DNA of 64,000 bases from Roseateles puraquae (GCF_002205845.1 NZ_NISI01000006.1:124001-188000), one strand, 5' to 3'. Positions 26,765-36,580 are shown, counted from the stretch's first letter. Made by a program: numbers and translations. Notes: generated by a model not told the origin, from the sequence alone.

Positions 26765-27919
26765 TCAGACGGCGGCTTCGAGGACCGCGCGGCTGGTGTC
26801 CAGCGTCACGTCGCCGTGCTCGCCGAGCTTCGTCATGCCGTGGGCCTCCAGCTTGGCGAGGATGGCGTCCAGACGCGGCTCGCGGATGCCGTGGCCCGAC
26901 AGCTGCGTCGGCACCCCCATGCGTTCGAAGAAGGCGCGGGTGGCGGCAATGGCGCCGTCGATGCGGGCCTCCTCGCTGCCCTCACGCAGACCCCAGACGC
27001 GCTCGGCGTACTGCAGCAGCTTGGCGCGCTTGGGCTCGCGGCGGGCGGCCAGCATGGCGGGCAGCACGATGGCCAGGGTCTGCGCATGGTCCAGGCCATG
27101 CACGGCGGTGATCTCGTGGCCGAGCATGTGGGTGCTCCAGTCCTGCGGCACGCCGGCGCCGAGGTAGCCGTTCAAGGCCATGGTGGCGGCCCACATCACG
27201 TTGGCCCGGGCGTCGTAGTCGCTCGGGTTCTCCAGCAGCTTGGGGCCCTCCTCGATGAGGGTCAGCAGCAGGCCTTCGGCCATGCGGTCCTGCACCTTGG
27301 CATTGACCGGGTAGGTCAGGTATTGCTCGATGGTGTGCACGAAGGCGTCGACCACGCCATTGGCGGTTTGCCGCACCGGCAGGCTGAACAGGGTGCTCGG
27401 GTCCAGCACCGCGAAGCGCGGGAAGACCTTCTCGGAGCCGAAAAAGAGCTTGTCGCCCGTCTCGCGGCGGCTGATGACGGCCCCGGAGTTCATCTCCGAG
27501 CCGGTGGCCGCCAGCGTCAGCACCACGCCCAGCGGCACCGCGGTCTTGACCTTGCCCTTGCCGGTCAACAGGTCCCACGGGTCGCCCTCGTAGGGAATGC
27601 CGGCCACGATGAACTTGCTGCCGTCGGCGACCGAGCCGCCGCCCACCGCCAGCACGAAGTCGATGCCCTGCTCGCGGCCCAGCGTGACGGCGCGCATCAG
27701 CGTGGCGTAGTCGGGATTGGGCTCGATGCCGCCGAACTCGGCCACGATGCGCTCACCCAGGGCGGCACGCACCTGGTCCATGACGCCGTTGGCCAGCACA
27801 CTGCCGCCGCCGTAGGTGACGAGCACACGGGCGCCGGCCGGCACCTGCTTGGCCACGCCGGCAATCTGCCCCTGGCCGAAGAGCACGCGGGTGGGGACGT
27901 AGAGGTTGAAGTTGTTCAT
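26765..27919 (-). CDS. yqhD: NADPH-dependent iron-containing alcohol/aldehyde reductase YqhD
   Basis: A 384-residue iron-containing alcohol dehydrogenase. The NADP-binding GGGS motif is present (VLAVGGGSVADGSKFI) with the preceding N-terminus MNNFNLYVPTRVLFGQG. The metal ligands lie in DAFVHTIEQY and MLGHEITAVHGLDHAQTLA. E. coli YqhD is 387 residues and reduces short-chain and toxic aldehydes (glyoxal, malondialdehyde, furfural) with NADPH. The gene lies 97 nt downstream of nemA in the same direction, fitting a reactive-electrophile detoxification unit. The ATG at 27919 begins the canonical N-terminus; longer frames have no similarity. Confidence 0.93.
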   Translation of the reverse strand: MNNFNLYVPTRVLFGQGQIAGVAKQVPAGARVLVTYGGGSVLANGVMDQVRAALGERIVAEFGGIEPNPDYATLMRAVTLGREQGIDFVLAVGGGSVADGSKFIVAGIPYEGDPWDLLTGKGKVKTAVPLGVVLTLAATGSEMNSGAVISRRETGDKLFFGSEKVFPRFAVLDPSTLFSLPVRQTANGVVDAFVHTIEQYLTYPVNAKVQDRMAEGLLLTLIEEGPKLLENPSDYDARANVMWAATMALNGYLGAGVPQDWSTHMLGHEITAVHGLDHAQTLAIVLPAMLAARREPKRAKLLQYAERVWGLREGSEEARIDGAIAATRAFFERMGVPTQLSGHGIREPRLDAILAKLEAHGMTKLGEHGDVTLDTSRAVLEAAV

Positions 27920-28015
27920 GATCGGTTCTCGCGGGGGTGGAGGAACGGGAAAGCTTGACATCTTGGCAGGACATGCGCATCTGCGGCCGGCCGAGGGGAA
28001 ATGCAAGGCGCGCGA

Positions 28016-29110
28016 TCAGGCGGCCTGCGGCTGGGTGAACTCGGTGTAGCCCTCGGCACCGCCGCCGAAGTAGCTCGACGCGGGAGCGTCGAACAGTGGC
28101 CGGTTGTCGCGCAGGCGCTCGGCCAGGTCGGGGTTGCCGATGAAGGCGCGCCCGAAGGCGACGGCGTCGGCCCGGCCCTGGGCGGTGGCGTCCAGCGCGG
28201 CCTGGCGGTCGTAGCCGTTGTTGGCCATGTAGGCACCGGCAAAGGCCGCCCGAAGCGCACGGATGTCGAAGGCGTCGGCGCCGTTGCCAGCGTGCATCTG
28301 GCCTTCCACCACGTGCAGGTAGGCGATGCCCATCGCGCTGAGCTTGGCCACGAGGTAGCCGTGGGTCGGCATGGGCGTGCTGTCCAGCGGCGTGTCGCCG
28401 ATGGCGGTGGACAGCGGCGACAGCCGCACGCCGACACGGTCGGCGCCCCAGACGCCGGCCACCGCCGCCACCACCTCCAGCGTGAGGCGGGCCCGGTTCT
28501 CGATGGAGCCGCCGTAGGCATCGGTGCGGTGGTTGGTGCTGTCGCGCAGGAACTGCTCCAGCAGGTAGCCGTTGGCGGCATGCACTTCCACGCCGTCGAA
28601 GCCGGCCGCCTTGGCACGCAGCGCGGCCTGGCGATAGTCCTCGATCAGCCCCGGGATCTCGTCGGTGCGCAGGGCGCGCGGCATGGACGGCGGCTCGAAG
28701 CCGTTCTCGGTGAAGACGCTGCCACCGGCCTGCAGGGCCGACGGCGCGACCGGCGCGGCGCCGCCTTCCTGCAGGCTGGTGTGCGACATGCGGCCCACAT
28801 GCCACAGCTGCAGCACGATCTTGCCGCCGGCGGCGTGCACGGCGTCGGTCACGTGGCGCCACGCGGCCACGTGGTCGTCGGTGTAGATGCCCGGCGTGAA
28901 GGCGTAGCCGCGGCCCTGGCGGGAGATGTTGGTGGCCTCGGCGACGAGCAGGCCGGCGGAGGCGCGCTGGGCGTAGTAGGTGGCGGCCAGCGGTGTCTGC
29001 ACGCCGTCCATGCCCGCACGGGAGCGGGTCAGCGGGGCCATGACGATGCGGTTCTTCACATCGATGGCGCCCAGGCGGGTGGGGGTGAACAGGGTCGGGG
29101 TGGTGGTCAT
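28016..29110 (-). CDS. nemA: NemA-type alkene reductase (old yellow enzyme family)
   Basis: A 364-residue FMN-dependent TIM-barrel enzyme matching NemA along its length. APLTRSRAG, LQLWHVGRMSH, GYLLEQFLRDSTNHRTD (active-site His/Asn region), GGSIENRARL and the C-terminal SYFGGGAEGYTEF are all visible. NemA reduces N-ethylmaleimide, nitro-compounds, quinones and other activated alkenes with NADPH. GGAG lies before the ATG. It is probably co-transcribed with yqhD and divergent from a LysR regulator. Confidence 0.93.
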   Translation of the reverse strand: MTTTPTLFTPTRLGAIDVKNRIVMAPLTRSRAGMDGVQTPLAATYYAQRASAGLLVAEATNISRQGRGYAFTPGIYTDDHVAAWRHVTDAVHAAGGKIVLQLWHVGRMSHTSLQEGGAAPVAPSALQAGGSVFTENGFEPPSMPRALRTDEIPGLIEDYRQAALRAKAAGFDGVEVHAANGYLLEQFLRDSTNHRTDAYGGSIENRARLTLEVVAAVAGVWGADRVGVRLSPLSTAIGDTPLDSTPMPTHGYLVAKLSAMGIAYLHVVEGQMHAGNGADAFDIRALRAAFAGAYMANNGYDRQAALDATAQGRADAVAFGRAFIGNPDLAERLRDNRPLFDAPASSYFGGGAEGYTEFTQPQAA

Positions 29111-29193
29111 GGCGGTCTCCAGATCAGGGGTTGCTGAGGGATGACCGAAGAATGGATGCAGTGCAGCAATTCATCCAATTTATCTATTGAATT

Positions 29194-29221
29194 CCAGATA
29201 TTCACTGGTCAACATATCTGG
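29194..29221. promoter_or_regulatory. LysR-type operator between nemA and the LysR gene
   Basis: CCAGATA (29194-29200) and TATCTGG (29215-29221) form a 7-bp inverted repeat with 14-bp spacing in an AT-rich island. It abuts the LysR start codon at 29222 and lies about 85-110 bp upstream of nemA. The position fits the autoregulatory and activation site of a divergent LysR-regulated promoter. Confidence 0.55.
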
Positions 29222-30145
29222 ATGCGCTACGACCTCAATCTGCTGCCCGTCTTCATGGCCTTGATGGAAGAGCGCAGCGTGACCCGCGCCGCCGCGCGGC
29301 TCAACATCACGCAGCCGGCGCTGTCCAACGCGCTCACGCGGCTGCGCGCGCTGCTGCTGGACCCGCTCTTCATCCGCGAGCGCTACGGCATGCAGCCCAC
29401 GCCCAAGGCGCAGGAGCTGGCACCGGCCATCGCGGCGGCGCTGGCGGCGCTGGATGGCGTGATCCTCGGCCAGCAAGCCTTCGACCCGGCCCGGGCCGAG
29501 CTGCTGCTGACCATCGCGCCCAACAGCTATGTGGAGTTCGTGCTCGTGCCGGCCATCGTGGCGCGGCTGCGCGAGCGCGCGCCCGGCATCCGGCTGCGCC
29601 TGACGCCCTACGGCAGCGACCTCGCCGACACCGGCGTGATCTCCGGCACCACCGCCCTGGTGCTCGGCCGCATCGTCGACCCGCCAGACAACCTCGTGGT
29701 GCAGCACCTCATCGACGACGGCCTGGACTGCATCGTGCGCGCCGATCACCCGACCGTCGGCGCACGGCTGACCAAGGCGCAATACGAACGCCTCAAGCAC
29801 GTCAACATGCTGCCGCCAGGGCGGCTGCGCGTGGGCCTGTTCCAGGCGCTGGAGCGCCAGGGCCTCAAGCGCGAAGTGGCGGTGTCGGTCACGCACTTCC
29901 TGGCCATCCCGGAGATGGTCGCCGTGACCGACTACTGCGCGACGCTGCCCCGCCTGATCTGCCGGCACCTCGCGCAGGACAAGCGGGTGAAGGTGCTGCC
30001 CGCGCCGGTGGACCTGGGCACGTTCCCGGTCCACATGGCCTGGCATGTGCGCTACCGGGACGACCCGGCGCACCGCTGGCTGCGGGCCCTGGTGGACGAG
30101 GTCGCCAAGGACGTGGCGGCCGGCCGTGCGGCGAGGGCTTCATAA
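29222..30145 (+). CDS. LysR-family transcriptional regulator
   Basis: A 307-residue regulator. The N-terminal winged helix (MRYDLNLLPVFMALMEERSVTRAAARLNITQPALSNALTRLR, in outline over 1-45) is followed by a substrate-binding domain (about 95-290). The LysR layout with a divergent nemA target suggests it activates nemA and yqhD in response to an electrophile. An upstream in-frame ATG (29141) would place the operator inside the coding region, so the ATG at 29222 is preferred. Confidence 0.88.
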   Translation: MRYDLNLLPVFMALMEERSVTRAAARLNITQPALSNALTRLRALLLDPLFIRERYGMQPTPKAQELAPAIAAALAALDGVILGQQAFDPARAELLLTIAPNSYVEFVLVPAIVARLRERAPGIRLRLTPYGSDLADTGVISGTTALVLGRIVDPPDNLVVQHLIDDGLDCIVRADHPTVGARLTKAQYERLKHVNMLPPGRLRVGLFQALERQGLKREVAVSVTHFLAIPEMVAVTDYCATLPRLICRHLAQDKRVKVLPAPVDLGTFPVHMAWHVRYRDDPAHRWLRALVDEVAKDVAAGRAARAS

Positions 30146-30153
30146 AATCCGGC

Positions 30154-32139
30154 ATGGCCACCGCACCGCTGACCCGACTCGAACTCCTCGCCCCTGCCCG
30201 CGACGCCGACATCGGCATCGAGGCCGTCAACCACGGGGCTGACGCCGTCTACATCGGCGGGCCGGGCTTTGGCGCGCGCGACAAGGCGGGCAACCCGATC
30301 GAGGACATCGCGCGGCTGGTGACGCACGCGCACCGCTACAACGCGCGCATCTTCGTGACGCTCAACACCATCCTGCGCGACGACGAGCTGGAGGGCGCCC
30401 GCCAGCTCGCCTGGCAGCTGTATGAGGCCGGCGTCGACGCCCTCATCGTGCAGGACATGGGCCTGCTGGAGCTGGACCTGCCGCCCATCCAGTTGCACGC
30501 CAGCACCCAGACCGACATCCGCACGCCTGAAAAGGCGCGCTTCCTGCAGGACGTGGGTTTCTCGCAGATGGTGCTGGCGCGCGAGCTGGACCTGCAGCAG
30601 ATCCGCGCCATCAAGGCCGAGGTGCAGCAGGCCCACCTGGAGTTCTTCGTGCATGGCGCGCTGTGTGTCGCCTACAGCGGCCAGTGCTTCATCAGCCATG
30701 CGCACACCGGGCGCAGCGCCAACCGCGGCAGCTGCAGCCAGGAGTGCCGCCTGCCCTACACCGTGACCGACGCGGCCGGCCGCGTCATTGCGCACGACAA
30801 GCATGTGCTCAGCCTGAAGGACAACGACCAGAGCGCCAACCTGGAGGCCCTCATCGACGCCGGCATCCGCAGCTTCAAGATCGAGGGCCGCTACAAGGAC
30901 ATGGCCACCGTCAAGAACGTGACGGCCCACTACCGCACGCTGCTGGACGCCATCCTCGACCGCCGCCCCGAGCTGGCGCGCACCAGCCACGGCCGCTGCC
31001 GCTTCACCTTCACGCCCGAGCCCGAGCAGGCGTTCAACCGCGGCGGCACCGACTACTTCGTCAATGGCCGCAAGATCGACATCGGCGCCTTCGACACGCC
31101 CAAGCATGCTGGCATGCCGTTGGGTGAGGTCAAGCGCGTGGGCGCGGCGGAGTTCGACCTCGACACCGGCGACGCCACCCGCGTCGTCAACAACGGTGAC
31201 GCGCTGACCTGGTGGGACCGGCAGGGCGAGCTGCAGGGCGTGCCAGTGAACGTGGCCACGCCGCTGGGCGGCACGCTGTGGCGCATCGAGCCCAACCTGT
31301 CCAAGGGCCAGGCGTTCAGCGACTTGAAAGACCTCTTCCCCGGCACCGCCGTGAGCCGCAACCGCGACATGGCCTGGGAGCGGCTGCTGGCCAAGCCGAG
31401 CAGCGAGCGCCGCATCGCGCTGGACGTGACCCTGGCCCAGGTGCAAGGCGGTTTCGAACTGAGCCTGAAAGACGAAACCGGCACCAAAGCCGCCGTGCGC
31501 CTGCCGCATGCCCATGAGCCGGCGCGCGATGCGAAGCAGGCCGAGGCGCAGCTCAAGGAGCACCTGGCCAAGCTCGGCGACACGATCTTCGAAGCCCGCC
31601 GCGTGCGCCTGGCGATGCGCGAGCCGCTGTTCCTGCCGGTCAGCAAGCTCAACGCGCTGCGCCGCGAGGCCGTGGCCGCCCTGGAGGCGGCCCGCACGGC
31701 GGCCTTCGAGCGCCTGCCGCGCGACCGCGCGGTGGAGCCGCCGGTGCCCTACCCCGACGACACCCTCACCTACCTCGCCAACGTCTACAACACGCAGGCC
31801 GCCGCGTTCTATGCGCGCCATGGCGTGAAGGTCATCGGCGCGGCCTACGAGAGCCACGAGGAACTCGGCGAGGTGCCGCTGATGATCACCAAGCACTGCG
31901 TGCGCTGGAGCCTGAGCCTGTGCCCCAAGCAGGCCAAGGGCGTGACCGGCGTGCAGGGCACGGTGCGCGCCGAGCCCCTGACGCTCAAGCATGGCGACGA
32001 CACCCTCACGCTGCGCTTCGACTGCAAGCCCTGCGAGATGCATGTCGTGGGCGCCCTGCGCAAGAACGTGCTCAAGCAGCTGAACAGCCAGATGAAGGCC
32101 GAGCCGCTGACCTTCTACCGCACCCGGCCGACGGCGTAA
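30154..32139 (+). CDS. rlhA: U32 family protein RlhA (23S rRNA C2501 hydroxylation)
   Basis: A 661-residue U32 peptidase-type protein, matching RlhA (E. coli about 653 residues) in length and domains. The N-terminal U32 barrel has RLELLAPARD, ALIVQDMGLLE, GALCVAYSGQCFISH and the NRGSCSQECRLPY cysteine signature. DUF3656 and a C-terminal cysteine set (TKHCVRWSLSLCP, FDCKPCEM) follow and probably hold an iron-sulfur cluster. RlhA hydroxylates C2501 of 23S rRNA with prephenate-derived chemistry, tuning translation under iron and oxidative stress. It begins 8 nt after the LysR stop, so it may share that transcript. Confidence 0.9.
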   Translation: MATAPLTRLELLAPARDADIGIEAVNHGADAVYIGGPGFGARDKAGNPIEDIARLVTHAHRYNARIFVTLNTILRDDELEGARQLAWQLYEAGVDALIVQDMGLLELDLPPIQLHASTQTDIRTPEKARFLQDVGFSQMVLARELDLQQIRAIKAEVQQAHLEFFVHGALCVAYSGQCFISHAHTGRSANRGSCSQECRLPYTVTDAAGRVIAHDKHVLSLKDNDQSANLEALIDAGIRSFKIEGRYKDMATVKNVTAHYRTLLDAILDRRPELARTSHGRCRFTFTPEPEQAFNRGGTDYFVNGRKIDIGAFDTPKHAGMPLGEVKRVGAAEFDLDTGDATRVVNNGDALTWWDRQGELQGVPVNVATPLGGTLWRIEPNLSKGQAFSDLKDLFPGTAVSRNRDMAWERLLAKPSSERRIALDVTLAQVQGGFELSLKDETGTKAAVRLPHAHEPARDAKQAEAQLKEHLAKLGDTIFEARRVRLAMREPLFLPVSKLNALRREAVAALEAARTAAFERLPRDRAVEPPVPYPDDTLTYLANVYNTQAAAFYARHGVKVIGAAYESHEELGEVPLMITKHCVRWSLSLCPKQAKGVTGVQGTVRAEPLTLKHGDDTLTLRFDCKPCEMHVVGALRKNVLKQLNSQMKAEPLTFYRTRPTA

Positions 32140-32235
32140 CCCGGCAGAACTCCGGGGCCGTATCAGCCCTGATCGGCCCACTGCCGCCGCGTCTGCGGTG
32201 ACACACTCCGCCCCATCATTCGCAGGGGAGGTCGC

Positions 32236-35049
32236 GTGCCGGACAACGACAACACCGAGGTGCCGTTCACGCTGAGCCGGCGCCGCATCATCGGCACCGG
32301 CGCAGCCGCCGTGACGCTGCTGGTGCATGAACTGGCGCTGGCGCGCAAGCCGGGTGCGCCGCGCCTGCCCGGTGCCTTGCCACAGCCCGCCGGCACGCCC
32401 ACCCAGCCCACCACGCCAGCGGGAGCCCCGGACTGGTCGGGCGGCCCAGGCCAGGCCCGCTTTCGCATCGACGGGCTGGCCAAGGTCACGGGGCAGAAGA
32501 TCTATGCACGCGACTTCCGCGCCGCCGACATGCCCGGCTGGCCTCGCGCCGAACGCGCGGCCCTCATCCTGCGGGCGACCGACCCGCACCGCGCCTTCGC
32601 CGGGCTGGACCTGGCCCGGCTGGACGCCGCAGGCATCACCCCGCTGCTGACCATCACGCAGGCCCCGCTGCCGGACTACCCCTGGCCCCAGCGTGACCTC
32701 GCCTCGCTGAACCTGACGCTGCCGTTCTCCACGGCAGGTGCCGACGGCATCCGGCAGCTGCTCGTGCCCTGCGGCACGGCACCGCAGTTCTACGGCCAGC
32801 CGGTGGCCATCCTGGTGTTTGCCGATGCGACCACCCTGCGCCGCGCCCGGCGCGCGCTGCAGTTCGAGCCTGGCGTCGTGAAGCGCGGCGATGCCATCCC
32901 GCCGGGGGTCGCGTCGCCCTATCCGCCGGCCACCTACCTGACGCGTTATGAAGCGCCGGGCATCGCCCCGTTCTCGCAGGTGCAGGTGGGGGCCGAGTCC
33001 GACCCCTACGCCCCGGACTCCACCAGCGCGCCCTACAACAGCACCGCGCGCTCGCTGCGCGCGCGCATCGATGCGCGGCTGAAGGACCCGGCCCTGCTGC
33101 GCCTGTCGGGCCGCTACACGACCCAGGTGCTGGACCCGATGTTCATGGAGCCCGAGGCGGGCCTGGCGTGGCTGGACCGCCGCGGCGGCGGCACGCTCCA
33201 CCTGGTGCTCGGCACCCAGGCCACCAACGGCGACGCGGGCGACAGCCTGGCCATGTTCGGTGCGCCCTGCGCCATCCAGGTGGGCACGGTGGTGCTGAAC
33301 TCCTGCTATCCCGGCGGCGGCTTCGGTGGGCGCGACGTGTCGACCTTCCCACCCCTGCTCGCCGTCACGGCCGCGCTGGTGGACGCGCCCGTGCGCATCG
33401 CCCAGGACCGCTACGAGCAGTTCCAGGGCGGCCTGAAGCAGCTGGCCAGCCGCATCACGCAGGAGATCGCGGTGGACCCGGCCTCGGGTCGCTTCGTGGC
33501 CTTCGGCAGCCGCCAGGTGCTGCCTTCCGGCGGGCAGAACAACTACAGCCAGTTCGTGGCCATGCTGGCCGGCTACTGCGGCCTGTCGGGCTACGACATC
33601 CGCCAGGCCTATGTGGACGCCGCGGCCCAGCCCAGCACCGGCGTGGTGGCCGGTTCGATGCGCGGCTTCGGCGGCCCGCAGGCCAGCTTCGCCGTGGAGA
33701 CACTCGTGGACGAGGTGGCCGTGGCGCTCAAGCGCGACCCGATCGAGCTGCGAGAGATCAACGCCCTGCGCGAAGGCGACCGCACCATCACCGGCGCGCC
33801 GCTGACGCAGGCCATGACGCTGCGCGAGATCTGCCGCCGCGCGCGCGCCCACCGGCTGTGGCGCCAGCGCGAGGCCGTCAAGGCCGCCAAGGCGCGCGAG
33901 GGCGTGCGCTACGGCGTGGGCTTCGCGCTGGCCAACCAGGCCTACGGCACGGGCAAGGACGGCGTCATGGCCGAGGTGGCGCTGGCGCCCGACGGGCGGC
34001 TTTCCGTGCGCACCAACTGCGTGGACATGGGCAACGGCTCGGCCACCACGCTGGCCATCTCCACCGCCGCCTGGTTGGGCCACAACGCGCACGACATCGT
34101 CATGGGCGATGTCGGCAGCTTCAATGCGCTGGGCGTGAGCAGCTACGCCGGCGGCAGCTGGAGCAAGCCCGACTGGACGGCCAGCTTCGCCATGTCCAGC
34201 AGCGCCTGCCTGACGGCCTTCCACCAGGTGCACGTGACCGAGCAGGCCAGCCGCGTGCTGTTCGAGGCGGGCCTGCTGCCGGCTGCCGCGGCCATCTGGG
34301 GGGTGCCACTCGCCCAGGTGCAGGGCCGCACGCGCTGGACCGCAGGTCATCTCGTGGCGCCGGGCCTGGCGCGGCTGTCACTGGTGGATCTCGCGGCCAA
34401 GGTGCATGCGGCGGGCCTGACCGCTGCGGCCATGGTGCACGGCCTGTATGAAGCCACCTGGGTGTCGGCCACCTACGCACTGCCGGCGGGCGCGCCGCTG
34501 CTGCTGCCCATCGACGCCTTGTCGCTGCGCCCCGCCGGGCAGACGAGCTGGCAGGTGGTACCGCGGCAGGACGTGATCCCGCCCAACCCCGAGGCAGGCC
34601 TGTATGGCCGCAGCCTCTACGCGCCCTCGGGCGCGCTGGTGGCGGTGGAGATCGCGCCACGCACCTTCGAGCCGCGCGTGGTGGCGGTGGAGCTGATCGT
34701 GGACGCCGGCCGCGTGCTGCAACCTGACCTGCTCGCGGGCCAGGCCCAGGGCGGCGTGGCCATGGGCATCGGCTACGCGCTGCTGGAGAACCTGCCCCTG
34801 GAAGCCGGCGGCGCCGGGGATGGCCGCTGGAACCTGGACCGCTATCACGTGGCCCTCAGCGCCGACGTGCCGCTGGCGCGGCTGAACCTCACGACGCTGC
34901 CGTCCGACGAACCCACGGCCAAGGGCATCGCCGAGGCCGTGCTCTGCCCGATCGCGCCGGCCGTCGGCAACGCGATTGCGCACGCCACCGCGCGACGCTT
35001 CCGTGCCCTGCCCATCACTGCTGCCGACATCGCAAAGGCCCTGTCATGA
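32236..35049 (+). CDS. Molybdopterin-binding subunit, xanthine dehydrogenase family, Tat-exported
   Basis: A 937-residue large subunit of the molybdenum hydroxylase family. A twin-arginine signal (SRRRIIG, 14-20) shows export to the periplasm. Domain features include PGGGFGGRD, a GSMRGFGGPQA motif near the Moco site, and the C-terminal KGIAEAVLCPIAPAVGNAI, where the usual active-site GE lies (GIGEP is replaced by KGIAEA). It follows GGGGAGG upstream of a GTG start and overlaps the 2Fe-2S gene. Periplasmic enzymes of this type (IorAB, aldehyde and nicotinate dehydrogenases) oxidise an aldehyde or N-heterocycle. The substrate is unknown. Confidence 0.9.
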   Translation: MPDNDNTEVPFTLSRRRIIGTGAAAVTLLVHELALARKPGAPRLPGALPQPAGTPTQPTTPAGAPDWSGGPGQARFRIDGLAKVTGQKIYARDFRAADMPGWPRAERAALILRATDPHRAFAGLDLARLDAAGITPLLTITQAPLPDYPWPQRDLASLNLTLPFSTAGADGIRQLLVPCGTAPQFYGQPVAILVFADATTLRRARRALQFEPGVVKRGDAIPPGVASPYPPATYLTRYEAPGIAPFSQVQVGAESDPYAPDSTSAPYNSTARSLRARIDARLKDPALLRLSGRYTTQVLDPMFMEPEAGLAWLDRRGGGTLHLVLGTQATNGDAGDSLAMFGAPCAIQVGTVVLNSCYPGGGFGGRDVSTFPPLLAVTAALVDAPVRIAQDRYEQFQGGLKQLASRITQEIAVDPASGRFVAFGSRQVLPSGGQNNYSQFVAMLAGYCGLSGYDIRQAYVDAAAQPSTGVVAGSMRGFGGPQASFAVETLVDEVAVALKRDPIELREINALREGDRTITGAPLTQAMTLREICRRARAHRLWRQREAVKAAKAREGVRYGVGFALANQAYGTGKDGVMAEVALAPDGRLSVRTNCVDMGNGSATTLAISTAAWLGHNAHDIVMGDVGSFNALGVSSYAGGSWSKPDWTASFAMSSSACLTAFHQVHVTEQASRVLFEAGLLPAAAAIWGVPLAQVQGRTRWTAGHLVAPGLARLSLVDLAAKVHAAGLTAAAMVHGLYEATWVSATYALPAGAPLLLPIDALSLRPAGQTSWQVVPRQDVIPPNPEAGLYGRSLYAPSGALVAVEIAPRTFEPRVVAVELIVDAGRVLQPDLLAGQAQGGVAMGIGYALLENLPLEAGGAGDGRWNLDRYHVALSADVPLARLNLTTLPSDEPTAKGIAEAVLCPIAPAVGNAIAHATARRFRALPITAADIAKALS

Positions 35050-35573
35050 GCGACGCCCTCGTCCCTGTGAAGTTCCACGTCAACGGCCGCGCGGTCGACA
35101 CGCGCGTGCCCGACGACCTGCCCCTCATCGACTTCCTGCAGGAGGCGCTGGGCCTGTCGGGCACCCGGCTGTGCTGCGGCATCGGTGTCTGCAAGGCCTG
35201 CACGGTGGCGGCACGCCGCTCACCCGGGAGCCAGGCCCAGCCCATGCTGGCCTGCTCCACGCCCGTGGCCTTGCTGCAGGGCCAGTCCATCACCACGGTG
35301 GAGGGCACTGGCAGCATGGAGCGCCCCAGTGCCGTGCAGCGAGCCTTCCTGGAGCACTTCGCCTTCCAGTGCGGCTACTGCACGCCGGGTTTCGTCATGG
35401 CCACCGAGATGCTGCTGGCGCGGCTGCGCGTCCAGCCGGTGAAGCGGGCGCAGCTCGACGCCGCCATCGAGGACGCGGTGGGGCAGCACATCTGCCGCTG
35501 CACCGGCTATGCCCGCTACCACCAGGCCATTCGTGCGGTGGTGCTGGCGGAGAAAGGGCTGGTGACGGCATGA
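35046..35573 (+). CDS. 2Fe-2S subunit of the molybdenum hydroxylase
   Basis: A 175-residue two-cluster ferredoxin subunit. First cluster cysteines are 44, 49, 52 and 70 (CCGIGVCKAC then ACST). Second cluster cysteines are 109, 112, 150 and 152 (FQCGYCTPG and ICRCTGY). It has no signal peptide, so it must travel with the Tat-exported large subunit. It passes electrons from the molybdenum centre to the di-heme cytochrome encoded next; all genes overlap by 4 nt. Confidence 0.92.
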   Translation: MSDALVPVKFHVNGRAVDTRVPDDLPLIDFLQEALGLSGTRLCCGIGVCKACTVAARRSPGSQAQPMLACSTPVALLQGQSITTVEGTGSMERPSAVQRAFLEHFAFQCGYCTPGFVMATEMLLARLRVQPVKRAQLDAAIEDAVGQHICRCTGYARYHQAIRAVVLAEKGLVTA

Positions 35574-36580
35574 GGTACGTGTTGCTGCTGCTCCTCGCGG
35601 GCACCGTTCAAACTGGCGTGCAGGCCGAGACGCTGGCTGCCTACGGCCGCCAGTGCGCCGAGCAGATCGCCGCCATCCCGGCCTTCAGCTGCATGGCCGG
35701 CCAGGAGATCCCGATCACCCAGGACGGCAAGCCCGTGCCGCCACAGCCGGCGCCTGCCACCTGCGACCGACCCTCGCTGCTGCCGCAGGTCGACGCGCAA
35801 AGCCAGTGCGTGCCCGGCAGCCGCGCCCTGGTGCTGCGCGATGACAAGACGGCCCAGATCAGCGCGATCTGCCGCAAGCAGGTCGCCCGGCCCGCGGGCA
35901 GCCCGCTGTTCGACGAGATCAACGTCATCTCCCACAGCCTGAAGGACGGCAAGACCTGCTGGTTCACCGCCAAGGCCGCCGCACCGCTGCGCGAGGACCG
36001 CGGCATCGACGGCCGCTGGGTGCCCTCGCCCAGCCTGCTGCCGCGCCAGCCTCAGCCGGCCAGCCCCGAGGGCCAGCGGCCGCTGCCGGCCGAGAAGGTC
36101 TGGCTGTCGCCGCGCGAGGTGGCCTGGAGCCAGCCCGCCTGCATCAGCTGCCACGACAGCGGACCCTTCATGTACAGCCCCTACATCGCCCAGACCACGC
36201 AGCTGCCCGGCGACCCCTTCGGCTTTTACCAGCCCAAGGCCATCGGCGAGGATTTCAAGAAGGCCTGGGCCAGGCTCAACGCCTTCGGCATCACGACGCG
36301 CGGCAACACCTGCACGGCCTGCCACCGCATGGGCAACATGAACTCCTGCCAGGTGGCCCTGCAGCAGTCCACCGGCAACGCGCCCCAGGCGGGCGGCAAC
36401 GCCTGGTCCCGCCGCTTCCCGCAATCGCACTGGATGAGCCCCGGCAACCTGCACAGCCAGGCCCAATGGAACGAACAGTTCGCCAGCAGCCTGCAACAGC
36501 TCGCCGCCTGCTGCGCCGACCCGAAGGGGCCGGGCTGCCAGGTGGTGGACTACGGCGGGGGCAGCAGGAGCCGGCCGTGA
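35570..36580 (+). CDS. Periplasmic di-heme cytochrome c, electron acceptor of the molybdoenzyme
   Basis: A 336-residue exported protein with a short signal (cleavage near VQAE, about 20) and two haem motifs, CISCH (191-195) and CTACH (248-252). At least seven additional cysteines lie in the N-terminal half. The ATGA overlaps bind it to the preceding molybdoenzyme genes. Three-part enzymes of this kind use a cytochrome c to feed the respiratory chain from the periplasm. The N-terminal 180 residues are not assigned to a known domain. Confidence 0.85.
   Translation: MRYVLLLLLAGTVQTGVQAETLAAYGRQCAEQIAAIPAFSCMAGQEIPITQDGKPVPPQPAPATCDRPSLLPQVDAQSQCVPGSRALVLRDDKTAQISAICRKQVARPAGSPLFDEINVISHSLKDGKTCWFTAKAAAPLREDRGIDGRWVPSPSLLPRQPQPASPEGQRPLPAEKVWLSPREVAWSQPACISCHDSGPFMYSPYIAQTTQLPGDPFGFYQPKAIGEDFKKAWARLNAFGITTRGNTCTACHRMGNMNSCQVALQQSTGNAPQAGGNAWSRRFPQSHWMSPGNLHSQAQWNEQFASSLQQLAACCADPKGPGCQVVDYGGGSRSRP

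Noticed and set aside
30052-34350. A very long open frame of about 1,430 codons on the minus strand
   Set aside because: It is antisense to rlhA and the molybdopterin subunit, which have clear domains. Long antisense frames are expected in sequence with very high third-position G/C, and this one shows no domain.
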